A program made the position numbers and the translations under genes. A stretch of DNA of 64,000 nucleotides. Origin: Pseudozyma flocculosa PF-1 (Eukaryota; Basidiomycota; Ustilaginomycetes; Ustilaginales; Ustilaginaceae). The first letter of the stretch is position 1. Every line of letters starts with the position of its first letter. The stretch spans positions 739,880 through 803,879 of the forward strand of contig NW_006920878.1 in NCBI RefSeq assembly GCF_000417875.1, read 5' to 3'. Of the stretch, positions 21,321 through 33,500 are shown in pieces. Under the pieces are notes generated by a model that saw only the letters and a list, made by a program, of their open reading frames with translations, was not told the DNA's origin and ran no database searches.

Positions 21321-24300
21321 TCAAGGAAGCTGGGCGTTGAGCGCCGTCTTCCAGGCGATCGCTTCGTCTGAAGATCCGGCGGACAGGTAGATGATGCCCT
21401 TGCGATCGACGAGCCTGAGATTCAGTCCGCCGACAATCTCGACGGGCTTCTCGAGGCGAAGCATCGCGTACAGGCTGACCGGCGATGACGCGTCCCGTCC
21501 GCCCGAGGGGTCGTTCACGAGCACGACGACGTCGTTGCACAGCAGCACCGTCAGCGCCAGGTTCTGGCTCGACTGCGTCAGGTGGTCGACCTGCATCACC
21601 TGAGCAGAGTCACCTGATCTCGGCTGCGCCGCTTCGGAGCCTGTCGCGCACGGGAGGGCCTGGCGGATGAAGCCAGGCACCCGCTTGACGACCCTCCGCA
21701 GTCGCAGAGGCCCATCCTTGACCAAGCGGCGGTGTGGCTGGACGAGCGGGCTGTCGAATGCGCCCCTGATCCGGTACTGCCACGCCAACAGCCTCCGGTC
21801 CTGCTCCGACTGGCGCTTGCTCTCGTTGACGTTGGATGCGATCCTCGACACGTGATCGAGCGCGCTCGAGAGGGCGTCGGGCGACCGCAGGCGCGAAGGG
21901 TCGGTGCTGCGGACAAGGTCCTCGATCAGCAGGCGGTAGCGCGGGATCCTCTGCACCGGCAGCAGGAGGTAGCTCTCGACGTTGAGCTGCGAGTGGCGCG
22001 GATGCGTGCGGCAGCGCTTCATGAACGCCTTGATCTTCTTGCGCTGGGTGGGCGTCAGACCAAAGTCGTAGCCGAGCGGCGTGCCGGCCAGGCTCGAACC
22101 GCCGCCTCCCGCGGCGTGCTGGACGCCAAGGCTGTTGGACTTGAAGGCCGAGGCGGCGTTGATCACCGACGTCGGCGCCATCCACACGTTGATCCGCATC
22201 TGGGCCGAATCGCAGCTGTTGATGTAGCTCATGTACATCTTGAAGAAGGCGGCGTGGTGGGTGAAGACGCTCGCCACGCTCTCAGCCACCGCGGCGGTGA
22301 AGTCCGAGCTGCCGTCGGCCGTGTGGTCGAGCTTGCCATCGAGGAGCGGGCGAGCGGCGGAACGCAGAGCCGGGAGAAAGACCTCAGCGTGGAAGCGCAG
22401 GATGGCCTCGACGTTGCCGAACACGGCCCTTTGCTCCGACTGCGGCACGACCGGCGCGCCTCCTTGCCCGTCAGCGGGTAGCTGGGCAGGCTTGACGTAG
22501 ATCTCGACCAGCTCCTGGAGTCCTCGCACGTAGGTCTCCTCGGTCCGGACGATCTCGTCGATGATGCGCATGCGTCGGACCGAATCGTCCTTGACGTTGA
22601 GGTCCAGCATGGCATCCTCCGATGAAGACGCAGAACGCCTCTGGGCGCCGTCTTCCGCCGAAGGTGTCGAGGCCGAGGTCGATGCCAGACTAGCAGACGA
22701 CCGGAAGAGCATGCTCGAGGCCGACGAGTCGCCGCTTGCTATGCTCGAGTTCCTGGTCATGGGCGATGGAACGCTGTCTGCGGAAGAGGCGTCGGTCAGG
22801 CTAGCCTGTTCCCTGAGCACCGGACTGCCATTTGCCGGCACCGGCCGTACCGTGGTCAGATCCTCAAGGTCGCGGAGGTAGTGCATCAGGGCACGCAGAC
22901 GTTGACGGTGTCGGGCTAGAGCCGCAGCGTCGAGCTCCTCGACCGCCTCTGCCGAAGTCGCAGCAGTCGACGAAGCGTTCGCGATGGCCTCGAGACCGTG
23001 GACGGGCAGGAAGCTCCGTCTCCTGGCTTGCCTGGACGTCGCCGCCAGCGACGCGACGCCGTCGGCCGCAGGCGCGGCGGGCGTGGCTGTCGAGCTTGGC
23101 GGAAAAGCCGGCGAAAACGGCGTCATGGGCACCTGAGTGGGGATTTGAAGGCCCGACTCGGCCAGGGTGACCAGCTTAGCGGGCGGCAGCGGGGGCGGGG
23201 ACATGGAGCCACGGAAGCCGAGGGCCGAAGAGGAGCCGCTGCGGGACCGCGGGCGAGTGGGAGCTCCGCCCGAGTTGCGCAGGGTGGCGCGCGAGGGCTT
23301 GGGCGACAGGGTGCGGCTCTCGGAGCCAGCGGCGATGTGGTCGGTGTACATGACGCCGAGCCTCGAGCTCGAGGCCTTGCGGCCAATCTTCTTGAGGAAA
23401 CCCCACTTGCCCGGTCCGCCGTGTGCGTCCTCAAACGCCTCCGAGCCCCGGCGGCTGTCTGGGCGCGAGCCGGGCGTCGACGACGTCTCCGAGAGCGCGC
23501 CAAACTGCGACATGCCGTCGTTGACGTCTGCAGCCGAGCTGCTGAACGGCAAGCGGCTGCCCCCTCCGGACGTCGGCGAGACTGCGCTCGACGGCGCGGT
23601 CGACTCGTCCTCGGGCGAAGTGGGAGTCGAGGTGTCTGATGCCCAGTGCGCCTTGTGGAAGTCGCCGATGCTGCGAAGCCGACGAGCCGACAGGGAGCGC
23701 GACGTCGGAGACGCGGGCCCGGGTGGATGCGGCAGACCGGACGAAGAGCGGGCAGGATGCGTCTCGGTCTCCGGGGCGCGATCTTTACCGGCCGAGGCGA
23801 GGATGGGCGACACCACGTCGTGCCAGACGCCCTTGAAGGCGTTGCCTTCGAGCATCAGGCGATCGAGCTTGCCGAGGCGATGCAGCCAGTTCGGAAGGTG
23901 GGTGAGAAGGTTGTTGCGCAGCCCAAGGCACTGCAACTCCTGCAGCCTGCTTAGGCTCTGCGGCAGCGCGCGCAGGCCGGCGTTGTCGGCCGACAGGACG
24001 CGGAGCGCCCGAAGGTTCGAGACGAAGTCAGGAACCTCGCCGAGCGGGTTGCGAGAAACGTCGAGCTCTTCGAGGCCCAGGCAGTTGCCGAGCGCGAGCG
24101 GCAGGCTGTCGAGCTTGCAACCCGAGACGTCGAGCACCAGCAGCCTCTGCGTCGAGGGTAGGACCCGCTCCAGCACCTCCAGCACGTTCGGGTCCGAACA
24201 GTCGCGGAGGACGAGGTGGGTCGTGTTCGGGCCCGTCTCCTTCTCGACCTCGGCGATGGGGCGGCCGTTGGCGTGAACGATTGCTGCGCTTCCGTCCTGC

Positions 24301-26556
24301 GCCGTCTTGACCGCCTGCGAGAGCTCGTCCTCGGTCTCTGCCGACTCGTCAAAGCCATAGAGGCCGTCCTCGTCCCAGCGGAAGCGGTCGGCGTAGGCTC
24401 CCAGGATATGGCTGAACTCGGCGCCCTGCAGGAAGCTGTTGATCGAGACATCCGAGACCGGGCGCGTCGACGCTGTGGCCGCGTCCGAGGTGGCGGGCCG
24501 CCTCGTCGAGTTCGAAGAGGTGGTTTCGAAACTCGGAGCGCGTTCGTTGACCTCTGCCGCGGGCTCGAACTGATGCTCGCCATGGGCTGCAAGGCCGGCC
24601 AGAGGTGCCTGCGTCGGGCCAGCGCCAGGCTGAGGTGTGAATGCCTTGCGTCGGATCGAAGCGGCCCGACGCAGCGAGCCGTTGCGCATCGGGTTGGCAG
24701 CGGTCGACTCGGACTGCCTCAGCGAGCTCGATCTGGGCGGGCTCTGAGGGTTGCCCCGAGAGATCCTGGAGAGCGACAGCGAGGAGGAGGACGTCGACGA
24801 TGAGAGGGTACGGCTGAGTCCAATGCCCATGCTGTCATCGGTCGAGACGGGCAGGCTCGGGCTCATGCGGCTAGAGGACGCGCTGTAGGACGAAAAGGTC
24901 GACGATATCGAAGACGAGTTCTTGGCGTGGGTCCTCGGGACGCCGTGTGATGCCTCCGACGAGCATCGCTGCCGTGACTGCGTGCGCAGCGGGACATGCG
25001 GCGGCAACGGAGTGCCGTCCTCGGCGAGGCGGCTACGCTGGAACTCCTTGGGACTGAGCTCGCTCGTTGTTCGCACCATCGCGGGTCGGTACGCATCCAG
25101 CGCGTTGGCGCCGCCATCGAGGGAGAGCATGGCGAGGCCGGCCAGGTCCGACTTGCGGGTCCAGGAGGGGGCTCGATGGTGAGAAAAGGGTCCCGACAAG
25201 GCGGGCGAGCCCTCGCCGCCGAAGTTGGATGGGACGACCGGAGAGGCACCGGAGCGACGGTTCTTGAGCGCGTCCAGCCCGTCATTCGAGGTGATGCCGA
25301 GGCCGACCGAGTGCTCGTCGATCTCTTCAGTCTCTTCGGCCGGCTCATCGGCGCCGCCGTGGTCCTTTGGAAATGGCTCGAAGCCGAGGCTGCTGTGTGG
25401 CCCTCCGGGGCTGGTGTTGCAGCTGGTCTGGCTGCGCTCCGTCCAAAGGGATCCGCGAGTAGAGGTCGAGTTGCGCACGGACATGTCGGAGGAATAGTGG
25501 CTGTTGCCTCTGCTGCCGCCGCGGCTCAGGCGTGCACCACCGGGCGATGGCTCGGCGTAGCTGCCCATCCTCGAGGACGACGGGAGCGGGAAGCTAGAAG
25601 GATCGGGTAGGTGTGAGAAGTAGCCCGAGGTCCGCTCCAACGCAGAGAGGGTGGTCGAGCCAATGCTTCCCGGCGACGGATTCCCGACGGCGGCAGCGCC
25701 GAGGTCGTGCTGCAACGTGCTGTGCATCGACAAGTTCCTGACACGGCCGTGCAAGGGCGCTTGAGCGGCCTCACGAGCTGTGCTGCTCCTCTCGCGACTG
25801 CCGCACCGGGACCTGCTCTGGGAGGCGGAGCGTCGAGCCATGTCCGGAGAGCCGGAAGGCGGCATGCATGGCGAAAAGAACGTCTCCGGCGAAGGGTGAG
25901 CGGCCGCGCTGAAGAAGCTGTCGCGATGCGTGGCGTGATCTGAAGCCGATAATGAACAGAGTGTGGTAACGGCAGAGACGGACACGGGCGTCGGCGTGTC
26001 AGTGCATATCCGGGCGCGCTGACAACTGTGCTGCGGTTCTTGCGTGGGGCAGCAGGGTCGTAGGCCCCCGCCTGCCAGTACCAGCGTCGTACTCACCCGC
26101 ATCGGTGCCGTCGCGGCCGCTGGAATCGGCGCTGTCGGCCTTCCGGTGGAGCTGAGAAGGGGTCAGGTCGATGTCGTTCGACGACCCGGCCTTGACGGTC
26201 TCCTGCCTTCCAAGCCGAGCCGTCGGGGCAAGGGCGATGGTCGTATCCGCCAGGTCCGCAGACAGGTCGAGGGGTCTCCATGACGGCGTGAGGTTTTGCT
26301 TGACGACCTCGGGCGATTCGATCTCCAAGTAACTCTGCAGCGATGCGGCCGCTGCGGTCGAGGCCTCCGGCGCGGCAGAGGTCCAGTGGCGCTGGAGAGC
26401 CGGTCGGTCTGGAAGCTGAACCAGAGGATCCTCTGTCGACGTCGCCAACGTGTCAAGCTGATCCTCGTCGAGCTGGTCGGTGGGTGCTGGCGGAAGCGAC
26501 TTGTCCAGCGACAGATTCAGCGTCGTCGGTCTTGGTGTGGCTTGCGCTGCTGACAT
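21321..26556 (-). CDS. LRR-DH-PH Rho guanine nucleotide exchange factor
   Basis: Predicted activator of a Rho/Cdc42-type GTPase. Exon 1 is 26556-26097 and exon 2 is 25939-21321; the GTGAGT donor and TTCAG acceptor join in frame to 1,692 residues. A long Ser-rich disordered N-terminus is followed by a leucine-rich-repeat block (about residues 740-850; LLVLDVSGCKLDSLPLALGN, LEELDVSRNPLGEVPDFVSN, LQCLGLRNNLLTHLPNWL). After another disordered stretch comes a Dbl-homology domain (about 1276-1500) with RIIDEIVRTEETYVRGLQEL at its start and YLLLPVQRIPRYRLLIEDL as the conserved helix. A PH-like module (about 1557-1692) with basic KDGPLRLRRVVKRV ends the protein. The start at 26556 (MSAAQATPRPTT) was preferred to an ATG 39 bases upstream. 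The LRR probably targets or regulates the GEF; the partner GTPase cannot be read from sequence. Confidence 0.9.
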
Positions 26557-27684
26557 GATGACATGCGTGCGTCTCGGAACTGGAGGACGGGGCAAGACAG
26601 AGGGCCCTGGGCGGGACGACGATCCACCTGGTGAGAGACGGCGCTATGAGAGGCTCAGCGCGTCGGAGTGGGCTGGCAGCGGACGGAGTCCCAGGACAAA
26701 GGAGAAGTGGTTGGATGTCGCTCGCCGGTATCGATGTGATGAGGGCGATGGCAAAAGGCCGCTGGTTTGGCCAGCAAAGCGGCGGACTGAGGGTTTCGCC
26801 GGGGGCGATGAAGACGAAGTGCGGTTGGCTGGCCTTGCGGCTGCTTTCGGGCGATCAAGGGTTCGAAGTCGAAATGGGACGGGGCCGAGCCTACTCTAAT
26901 GAGGCGCGGGCGACGGGGTGACGCTGCCGGGACGTCGATCGCAGAGGACGGATAGAGGAACTCGCGGGCGAAGCTCTGCAAACCAAAGGTCGCCGGCGAG
27001 CGTTCGGTTGATCGTTCGCGAGATCAGACGAAGGGGCCCGTGTCGCTGATGTGGTGGCGTGCGGAAAGGCGAGTGGTCCGAGGTCCGAGACAATAGCGGT
27101 CAGCAGAGGTGCCAGCTGATGACCGACCGGAGCGGGGATTTACACGGCTGCCGGGTGGGGAGTAGAGGAAGCAGCGATCAAAGGATGACGAGGAAAATGG
27201 CACGAGGCGGATGGCGGCGTCGGATGGAGACTCGACGATGGCGGTGCTTCCGTGGTGACGGGGGCGGTCGGAGGGCGGAGTGCGAGAGCTCTGCCGAAGC
27301 GGTGTCGCGAGGTGGGTGCAAGCGACGGCTGTGTGCTCTATAGGGCGAGGCGGTAATATCAGGGTTTCCGCCGTGGTTGGACGATGTCGAGGTGCTAGAC
27401 GGAGAGGTGGGCCGAGGTACGTCTCTTTGTCCTAGAGCATCGAGGTGTGCCAGGGTAGGTGGGGCGCGCGTCGAGAGGTCGGGAGAGAAAGGGAGTGGTC
27501 GGTGAAAGCCAGGAGGGGTGGGGTCGCTGACACCTGCAGCAGGGAGCGCGGCGTTGAAGGCGAACAGGAAGCGACTCGAGGCGGGTGGTGGTGGTGATGG
27601 TGGTGGTGGTGGTGATCAAGGGGCGGTGGCGACAACGACCATGGGTGCAGACGATGGCGAGGGCCACGGACGGAAGCTTGCCAG

Positions 27685-27713
27685 CCAACCAACCAACCAA
27701 CCAACCAACCACC
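27685..27713. repeat. (CCAA)n tetranucleotide microsatellite
   Basis: About seven tandem copies of CCAA/AACC in non-coding DNA, followed 15 bases later by a run of 15 G at 27728-27742. Confidence 0.9.
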
Positions 27714-28834
27714 AACGATGATGCGAAGGGGGGGGGGGGGGGAAGCGCGGCGCAAGGGTCAGGGGCTGCAGGCAGGCGGTGCTGTCCGTGCACGAGAGCC
27801 CCCCCCCTGCCTGCCTGCCTGCGTCGTCTTCTGGTCTTTTTGACGGTGGCCAGCGCAGACGAAGCAGGCCAGAGGCCGGCCCTGCCCTGCCCTGCCTGGC
27901 GCTGCCTGCGCCCCGGCTCTCCTCCCTGGCTGCTCAACCTGCAAAAGGCAGGGCCGCCCGCGCGCGTCAAAAATTTTGAGGGTCCTTGCCATCTGCAGGC
28001 AGGCAGGCAATCAGGCAGCAGGCAGGCAGGCTCGCCCCGCTGCCGCTGTGGCAGACGAACCCCAGCGAGGCCGGCCCCGGACCAGGTCTCGGTCCCTTTG
28101 ATCTCCAGGCAGAGCAGGACGATGGCCACCGCCGCAGACATGTCGTCCCAGCTCGACGAGGGGATCCCGAAACAGATTCGCCTCACCCTCTCTGGATCTC
28201 GCATGCGAACACCGGCACCGACCGTACCGTAGCTGCGCCGGCCTCTGAGGCCACGGCAGTCCAAACGAGCAGAGGCTAGGCGAAAGGCGGCCGCCCGTGT
28301 CTTGGTCTATCTGCGCTCTCGATCTGGCCTGCCTCGCGCCAAAGCAAGCAGTCCGGGCGGCCCAAGGGACCCTAGCCTGGCCTGCCTTTGGCCTGCCTCT
28401 CGCCGCGTGCGGGAACGCCCTGCCTAGCCTAGCCTGCCTGCTGCCTGCTTGCGCCCTCGCTTAGGCCGCCCTCCGATCTTTCCTGCCTACCCGGCCTGCT
28501 GGCCCGCTTTCAACAGCCAGCAGCTGCCTTGGCTGCCATCACAGCCAGCGTCAAGCAAGGAGGCGGCGGATATCGCAGCATCGAGCGAGGAAGGTGGCAG
28601 GCAGCCGGCCAGGCGGCTGTAGCTAGGCAAGGTCGGACCTAGCAGCATGGATGATGTCGACCGGGGCAACCGACGAACGGTTGCGCAGCGGTAGGTAGTA
28701 CGCGTGTGCCATCAACTCCTCTGCCGCCGACCGCTGTCATGACGGCCGGCCGAGGCAACGGTGGAAGACGACGAGCAGAGCAAGCAAGCAAAGATGGGGG
28801 CTTCGCTCGTGCGGCGGCGTCCCCATAGGTAGCT

Positions 28835-28861
28835 CTGCCTGCCTGCCTGCCTGCCTGCCTC
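28835..28861. repeat. (CTGC)n tetranucleotide microsatellite
   Basis: Six or more tandem CTGC/CTGCCTGC units directly abutting a CCAAATTTGG palindrome at 28861-28870. Confidence 0.9.
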
Positions 28862-28870
28862 CAAATTTGG
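28861..28870. promoter_or_regulatory. Second CArG-box-like palindrome
   Basis: CCAAATTTGG again, identical to 10387-10396, about 1.2 kb upstream of the small membrane-protein gene. Candidate MADS-box factor site by motif only. Confidence 0.3.
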
Positions 28871-30047
28871 GGTCGCCTTCGCGATCGCTTGGACCGGACC
28901 GGTCAACACGTACGCTGCGCTGCGTTGGCTGCGCTGCGCTGTACGTATAGGTGGGTGGGGCGGCTCAGGCAAGAGGGGGTGGTCGGCAGGTGACGGTAGG
29001 CCGGCCTTCTTCCCACCATCCCCTCGTCGTAGTATCGCCACACGCGCGTCGGTAACGGCGAGGATCGCGATGGGCTCGATCTGCTGCCTGGCAGGTATGG
29101 TAGGTAGGCCGCCTGACGAGCTCGCCAGCCAGTACTCACGCTAACGACGCGTTGTGATGCACCGGCGCTGCACAACCGGAGCCATGTGGGCCGCAGCTCA
29201 GCGCCGGGACATGTGCGTGTACGTGAAGCTGAAGTGGCGGCACCGCGGCAGGTGAGAGTAGTTACATACGTCCCTTTCTCGTCGGTCGAAGACGTGGGCC
29301 AGGCGCGATGATCGCGCGCAGCGTAGGCCCCCTGCCTCCTGAGCACAACGAACGGGCCAGCAGAGGGTGGTGGGCCGAAAGGAGGTGGTGAGCTCAAATA
29401 CGCCCATGCATGAGCGGCCTGGCGGCGCTGCGAAAATCTGGGGCTGGAGAGGGGGAGGCCACCGTTCGCTCGCCCGTCAAGCTGCTCTGACCGTCTACCG
29501 TAGCTTGCTTGCTCGGTCGCGCTGGGCTGCAACGCGGACGCATCGAAAGAAGAAAGGGGCTCGCTGAAGCGGACCTTGGTTGCGTCGTTCTCGGGGACCA
29601 CCCCCAGCTGCGCAGCTGGGGTGCGACACCGGTTGGGCCTGGCAGGCTGGGGCGGTTGGCCTCAATCTTATCCCAGGCCAGCCTGGTCAGGGCAGGCGCC
29701 GCGGCTCGACCGGTGCGAGTTGCCAGGCGGCCAGTCTGGGCGGTCTCACGTACGGGGGGCCGGATCTCGCCAAATTTCAAAATCTGAAAATCCGATCGGG
29801 AAGTGCTCACCCTACCTGGCTGGCCTGGCCCAGCTCTCTCCCGATCTGCAAGACACGCGCGTGCTCGTGTGACTTTGGAAGAACGAGGCTGGCCTGGCCT
29901 GGCCTGCTGGAGGTGGAGGCTCGGTCTGGGCCAGCGCGAGAGCGAGCGAGCGAGCCCTTCGCCTCCTCGACTGCCTTCAAGGTACACCCAGCCACACCCT
30001 CTCACGCTATACAACCCACAAAGCACCACCCAAGCAACACCATCGTC

Positions 30048-30413
30048 ATGGAGGTCCCCACGCTCGTCGTTTGGCTGGTCGGCGTGGCTATCCTCTACCT
30101 TTGTGAGTGCAAAGAGTCAGGCAGTAGAGGTAAAATCCCGCCTCGCTCGCCTGACCGTTTGGATTGCATGTAACACTATGCCACCGCGCACCCCTCGCCG
30201 CACCAGTCTTTGCCCTGTACAAAGCTTCGTTCGCAGCCATCCTCTACAAGCAACGCAAGCTCGAGGTGCAGCGTCACAACGACCGCACGCACGCTCATCA
30301 ACACCCTGAACGGCAACCTTGGCGAGCTGCGCGCCGCTCTTCGTGACAACGCCACCCCTCCTCCGTCCTACCAGGATGGAACCGTGCGTGACGCATTCGA
30401 CCTCGACTTCTGA
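30048..30413 (+). CDS. Small single-pass membrane protein, unknown function
   Basis: Exon 1 (30048-30102) splices at GTGAGT to 30207, giving an N-terminus with one long hydrophobic segment (VVWLVGVAILYLFFALY) followed by a basic end (YKQRKLE), typical of a tail- or signal-anchored membrane peptide. The plausible C-terminus (RDNATPPPSYQDG...DAFDLDF, stop at 30411) is in another frame. Two readings reconcile them: a 61-base intron 30266-30326 (weak GTGCAG donor, GCGAG acceptor), giving 66 residues, or a frameshift at a GCAC tandem duplication near 30287. I recognise no family, and the poor donor leaves the model open. Its 3' end lies about 110 bases from the convergent RSE1 stop. Confidence 0.55.
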
Positions 30414-30478
30414 AGCGGTCAAGGAGCGGTAGGGCGCCGGTTGCTTGAGCGGAGAGGGAAAGGAGGGGGCGGGGAAGG

Positions 30479-30517
30479 GAGGAGGAGGAGGAGGAGGAGG
30501 AGGAGGAGGAGGAGGAG
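30479..30517. repeat. (GGA)n microsatellite between two convergent genes
   Basis: About 13 tandem GGA/GAG units in the 112-base 3' intergenic gap, ending about 10 bases from the RSE1 stop codon. Confidence 0.9.
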
Positions 30518-30525
30518 CAGGGCAC

Positions 30526-33500
30526 CTAGAATCCGGTCGACCCCTCGCGAAGCTGGGCGAGCTTCTTGTTCAGCTCGGCCGGCGTACGATCAAGCTCTCC
30601 GGCGATGGCCGCCTGCTTTTGCGGAGAGAGGAGGCCGAAGGTCTCGCAGAGATCGCCATCCACGACGGCCTTGACAGGAGCATACATCCCCCGGAAGGCG
30701 AGGTGGTCGCGACCGACGATGCTGCCGGCTTCTTGCCGCATGTGCATCTCTAATGTCGAAAGCGTCTCGACGTCCTCCTTGCTCACGAACGGTATCAGCG
30801 TGCCCAGGGTGCCGCTCAGGCCCGTGTAGAGGATCACCTCGCGACCGCCGGGCACCATGCGGACGCGCGACAGCGACGTGGGGATGTCGCCGACAAAGTA
30901 GTGCGCCTGCAGGCTCGCCTTGTGCGCGGCGCCGTTGAGCAGCGGCTTCTCGTGGATGATGGTGAGGCCCGTCGGGTCCTCGTCGACCGAGCGGCTGGTC
31001 GACTCGTCGATGCGCAGCACAAAGACGTTGCCGAACCGGTCGCCCGCCACCACGGTGTCGTAGTCGAGCATCGCCAGCGACGTGACAAAGCGCGGCATCG
31101 TGTCGTCGGCGAACACCACCAGCCGGTTCTCGAGCGGCTTGTACGACACGAAGAGCACCGACTCCTGCATGTCGCCCACGACGATCCGCGAGCCCTGCGC
31201 GTCGAGCTGGACAATGGCCGAGGGGAAGGTGCGGTTCTCGCTCTTGCGCAGCAGCTTCTTCTTGCCCAGGTCGTAGATGCGCAGCGACTTGCCGATCCCC
31301 GCCAGCAGCCGCCCCTGGAACGGCCGCAGCGCCAGCGGCACGTCGTCGACCTCGGTGCGGTGCATCAGCTCCAGCCGCCGCCCGTCGTCGAGGATCTTGT
31401 AGACGCTGAGGTAGGCCTTTCCGACCGAGCGCGGCGAGAGGTGCACGTCGACGCCAGACCCGACCACCAGGTGCGCCTCGCCCTCGGCCGAGGCGAACCT
31501 GACCAGCGCCACGCTGAACGCCGCCTCGTTGTCCTCGAGCTCGACCTGCTGCAGCGACTGCGCCTCGGTGGCGTCGACGACCCGCAGGCAGCTCGACCAC
31601 TGCCCTGGCCCGGCGCGAATCAGGCCAAACTCGGCCGCGGGCAGGTCCAGGACGCCCCGCTGCTCGGCCTTGAGCGCCTTGCCGCCCATCTCGGCCTCGC
31701 GTTTCCGCCGCGCGCTCGGCGACAGCGTCCGGTGCTCGGCCTCGGCAATGTAGAGGAGGTTGCTCCGGTCCGGGTGCGCGGCGACCTTGCGCGGCGTGTA
31801 CGAAAGCGGCGTGCTGTCCTGCTTGAGCTTAGTGCCGAGCGTGGGGATGGTGAAGATGCGCAGGCTGCTGCCGATGATGCCGATCAAGCCCTCGGGGCAC
31901 AGCTCGGCGCTAAAGGACCACGCGTGGTCGAGCGCCTCGAAGATGAGCGGCACAAAGTGGAGCCGCGACTGGTACGAGTAGCTCAGCCACGACCGGCTGC
32001 TGAGCGCCAAGACGGCGCGCTCGCCCTGCACCGCGGTGCGGATCAGCCGCACCGGCTTGCTGCCGAGGAAGCGGGTGCGGGTGTCGGTCAGCTGGCCGGT
32101 GACCGAGTCGAGCACGGTGCGCAGCAGCACGCCGTTCTGCAGCCCGATGTTGACGAACAGCGTCGGGTGGTGCCGGTCGACGATGTTGTCCTGCATCTCG
32201 GCGATGCAGATGCTCGACGGCAGCGCCGTCAGGGCCTGGATCGAGATCGAGGCCAGCGTGCTCTCCGGATCCAGCGAGACCATGCGCACCGTCGAGTCAG
32301 CGCATCCGGCGGCGAGGTAGGGCGTCCGCTGGCGCCCCTCGGGGCACTCGGCGATGCTCATGGTGAGCACCCGCGCGCCCATGGCCTTGCGCTCCTGAAA
32401 CTCGTTGAGCTGGCCCTCCATGTCGAGCTCAAAGTAGACGATCTCGTTGCTGCTGAGCGCCACCACGACCTGGCGCGCGTTGGTCGTCGATGCGACAATC
32501 GTCGTCGGCTGGCCGTTGGGCAAGCTTGGGGTGGCCCACTCGTTGACCTGCTTGTCGGCGAGGATGTGGCGGATGCCGTGGGGGTGGACCTGGAGCAGCG
32601 CGTCGTCGCCGAGCTGCTGGACCGCGAGCGTGGGCGACGTGGTGAGGAAGCCGCTGTCCGAGACCTCCTCGATCGTCTCGCCGATGCTGAGCACGAGCGT
32701 GCCGTTGACGAAGCTGAGGACGATGTAGCTGTCAAACTCGTCGCGCCTGGTCAGCTTGGTTGTCCAGACGGCGTTGGGGACGCCTGGCAAGTCAGAGCTG
32801 ACGGCCTCCTGCACCTCGAGTCCGTGGCGGAGCATCTTGAGGCTGCTCCGCGCGCCGCGGCCGCACGCCGCAAAGATCTGCGGCGAGTCGGCTCCCAGCG
32901 GGTTGAGCACCTTGGCGTCGAGGATGGGGTCGAGGCTCGGCAGCTCGTCGACCTGGATGAGGTTCTCGAGCGGTCTCGGCGTAAACGACGGTAGCGCCGG
33001 CGGGTGTGCGCCCGCGCCGTGGTCCTCGTAGTCGGTCGAGGCGTATTCCGGTAGGTCGTCGTCGTCGCCGAGCTTCTGGAACGAGTAGAGGTACTGGGCG
33101 CCAAACTCGGACGCGACAAAGAGGAAACCGGCGCGCAGGATGCACAGGCCGGCGGCCACGGGCACGGTGTCGAAGTACTTGATCTTGAGCGAGCGGATCT
33201 CTTCCTCTTCGTGCTCCATCGTCACCTTGAACAGGTCGCCGTCCTCGGTCTGGACCAGCAGGAAGAAGGCGTTCTTCATCTTGTGCAGCACGCTGGCCAC
33301 GATGAGGGTGCCGCGGCGCTCGCTCTGCCGCTCGAGCGGGTTGTGCCGCCGCGGGATGGGGACGCGGTGCTCGTCCTGGCCCTGGTGCTTGTAAGTGATG
33401 TAGTCCTCGCTGCAGACGAGCACGCCGCTGGGGCCGTCCCACTTTTCGAGGTTCTGGTTGTAGCCGCCGGGCACCTGGATGAGGAGGTTGGCGCGCGGAT

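Larger units (their letters stand above)
26557..30047. other. 3.5 kb repeat-rich intergenic region
   Basis: The largest gene-free stretch of the window, between divergent genes. It carries GGT runs (about 27588-27613), a CCAA tetranucleotide array, a 15-base G run, CTGC arrays, many GCCTGGC/GGCAGG repeats and AT-rich patches containing AAATTT. The longest open frames (27395-28264 and 29394-30029, both -) are Ala/Arg/Pro or Ser-rich and lack family signatures. A short + frame from 28121 (MATAADMSSQLDEG...) is noted among the rejected items. Confidence 0.6.

Noticed and set aside
28121..28234. Short + frame MATAADMSSQLDEG...KQIRLTLSGSR resembling the start of ribosomal protein uS10
   Set aside because: Resemblance is limited to about eight residues; none of the later uS10 motifs occur within the next 2 kb, even allowing introns.
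30901..32994. 697-residue + frame opposite RSE1, and similar long frames opposite RRP5 (37925-39667) and the giant MFS gene (45928-48897)
   Set aside because: All are antisense shadows produced by the strong third-position GC bias; they lack domains and overlap well-conserved proteins.
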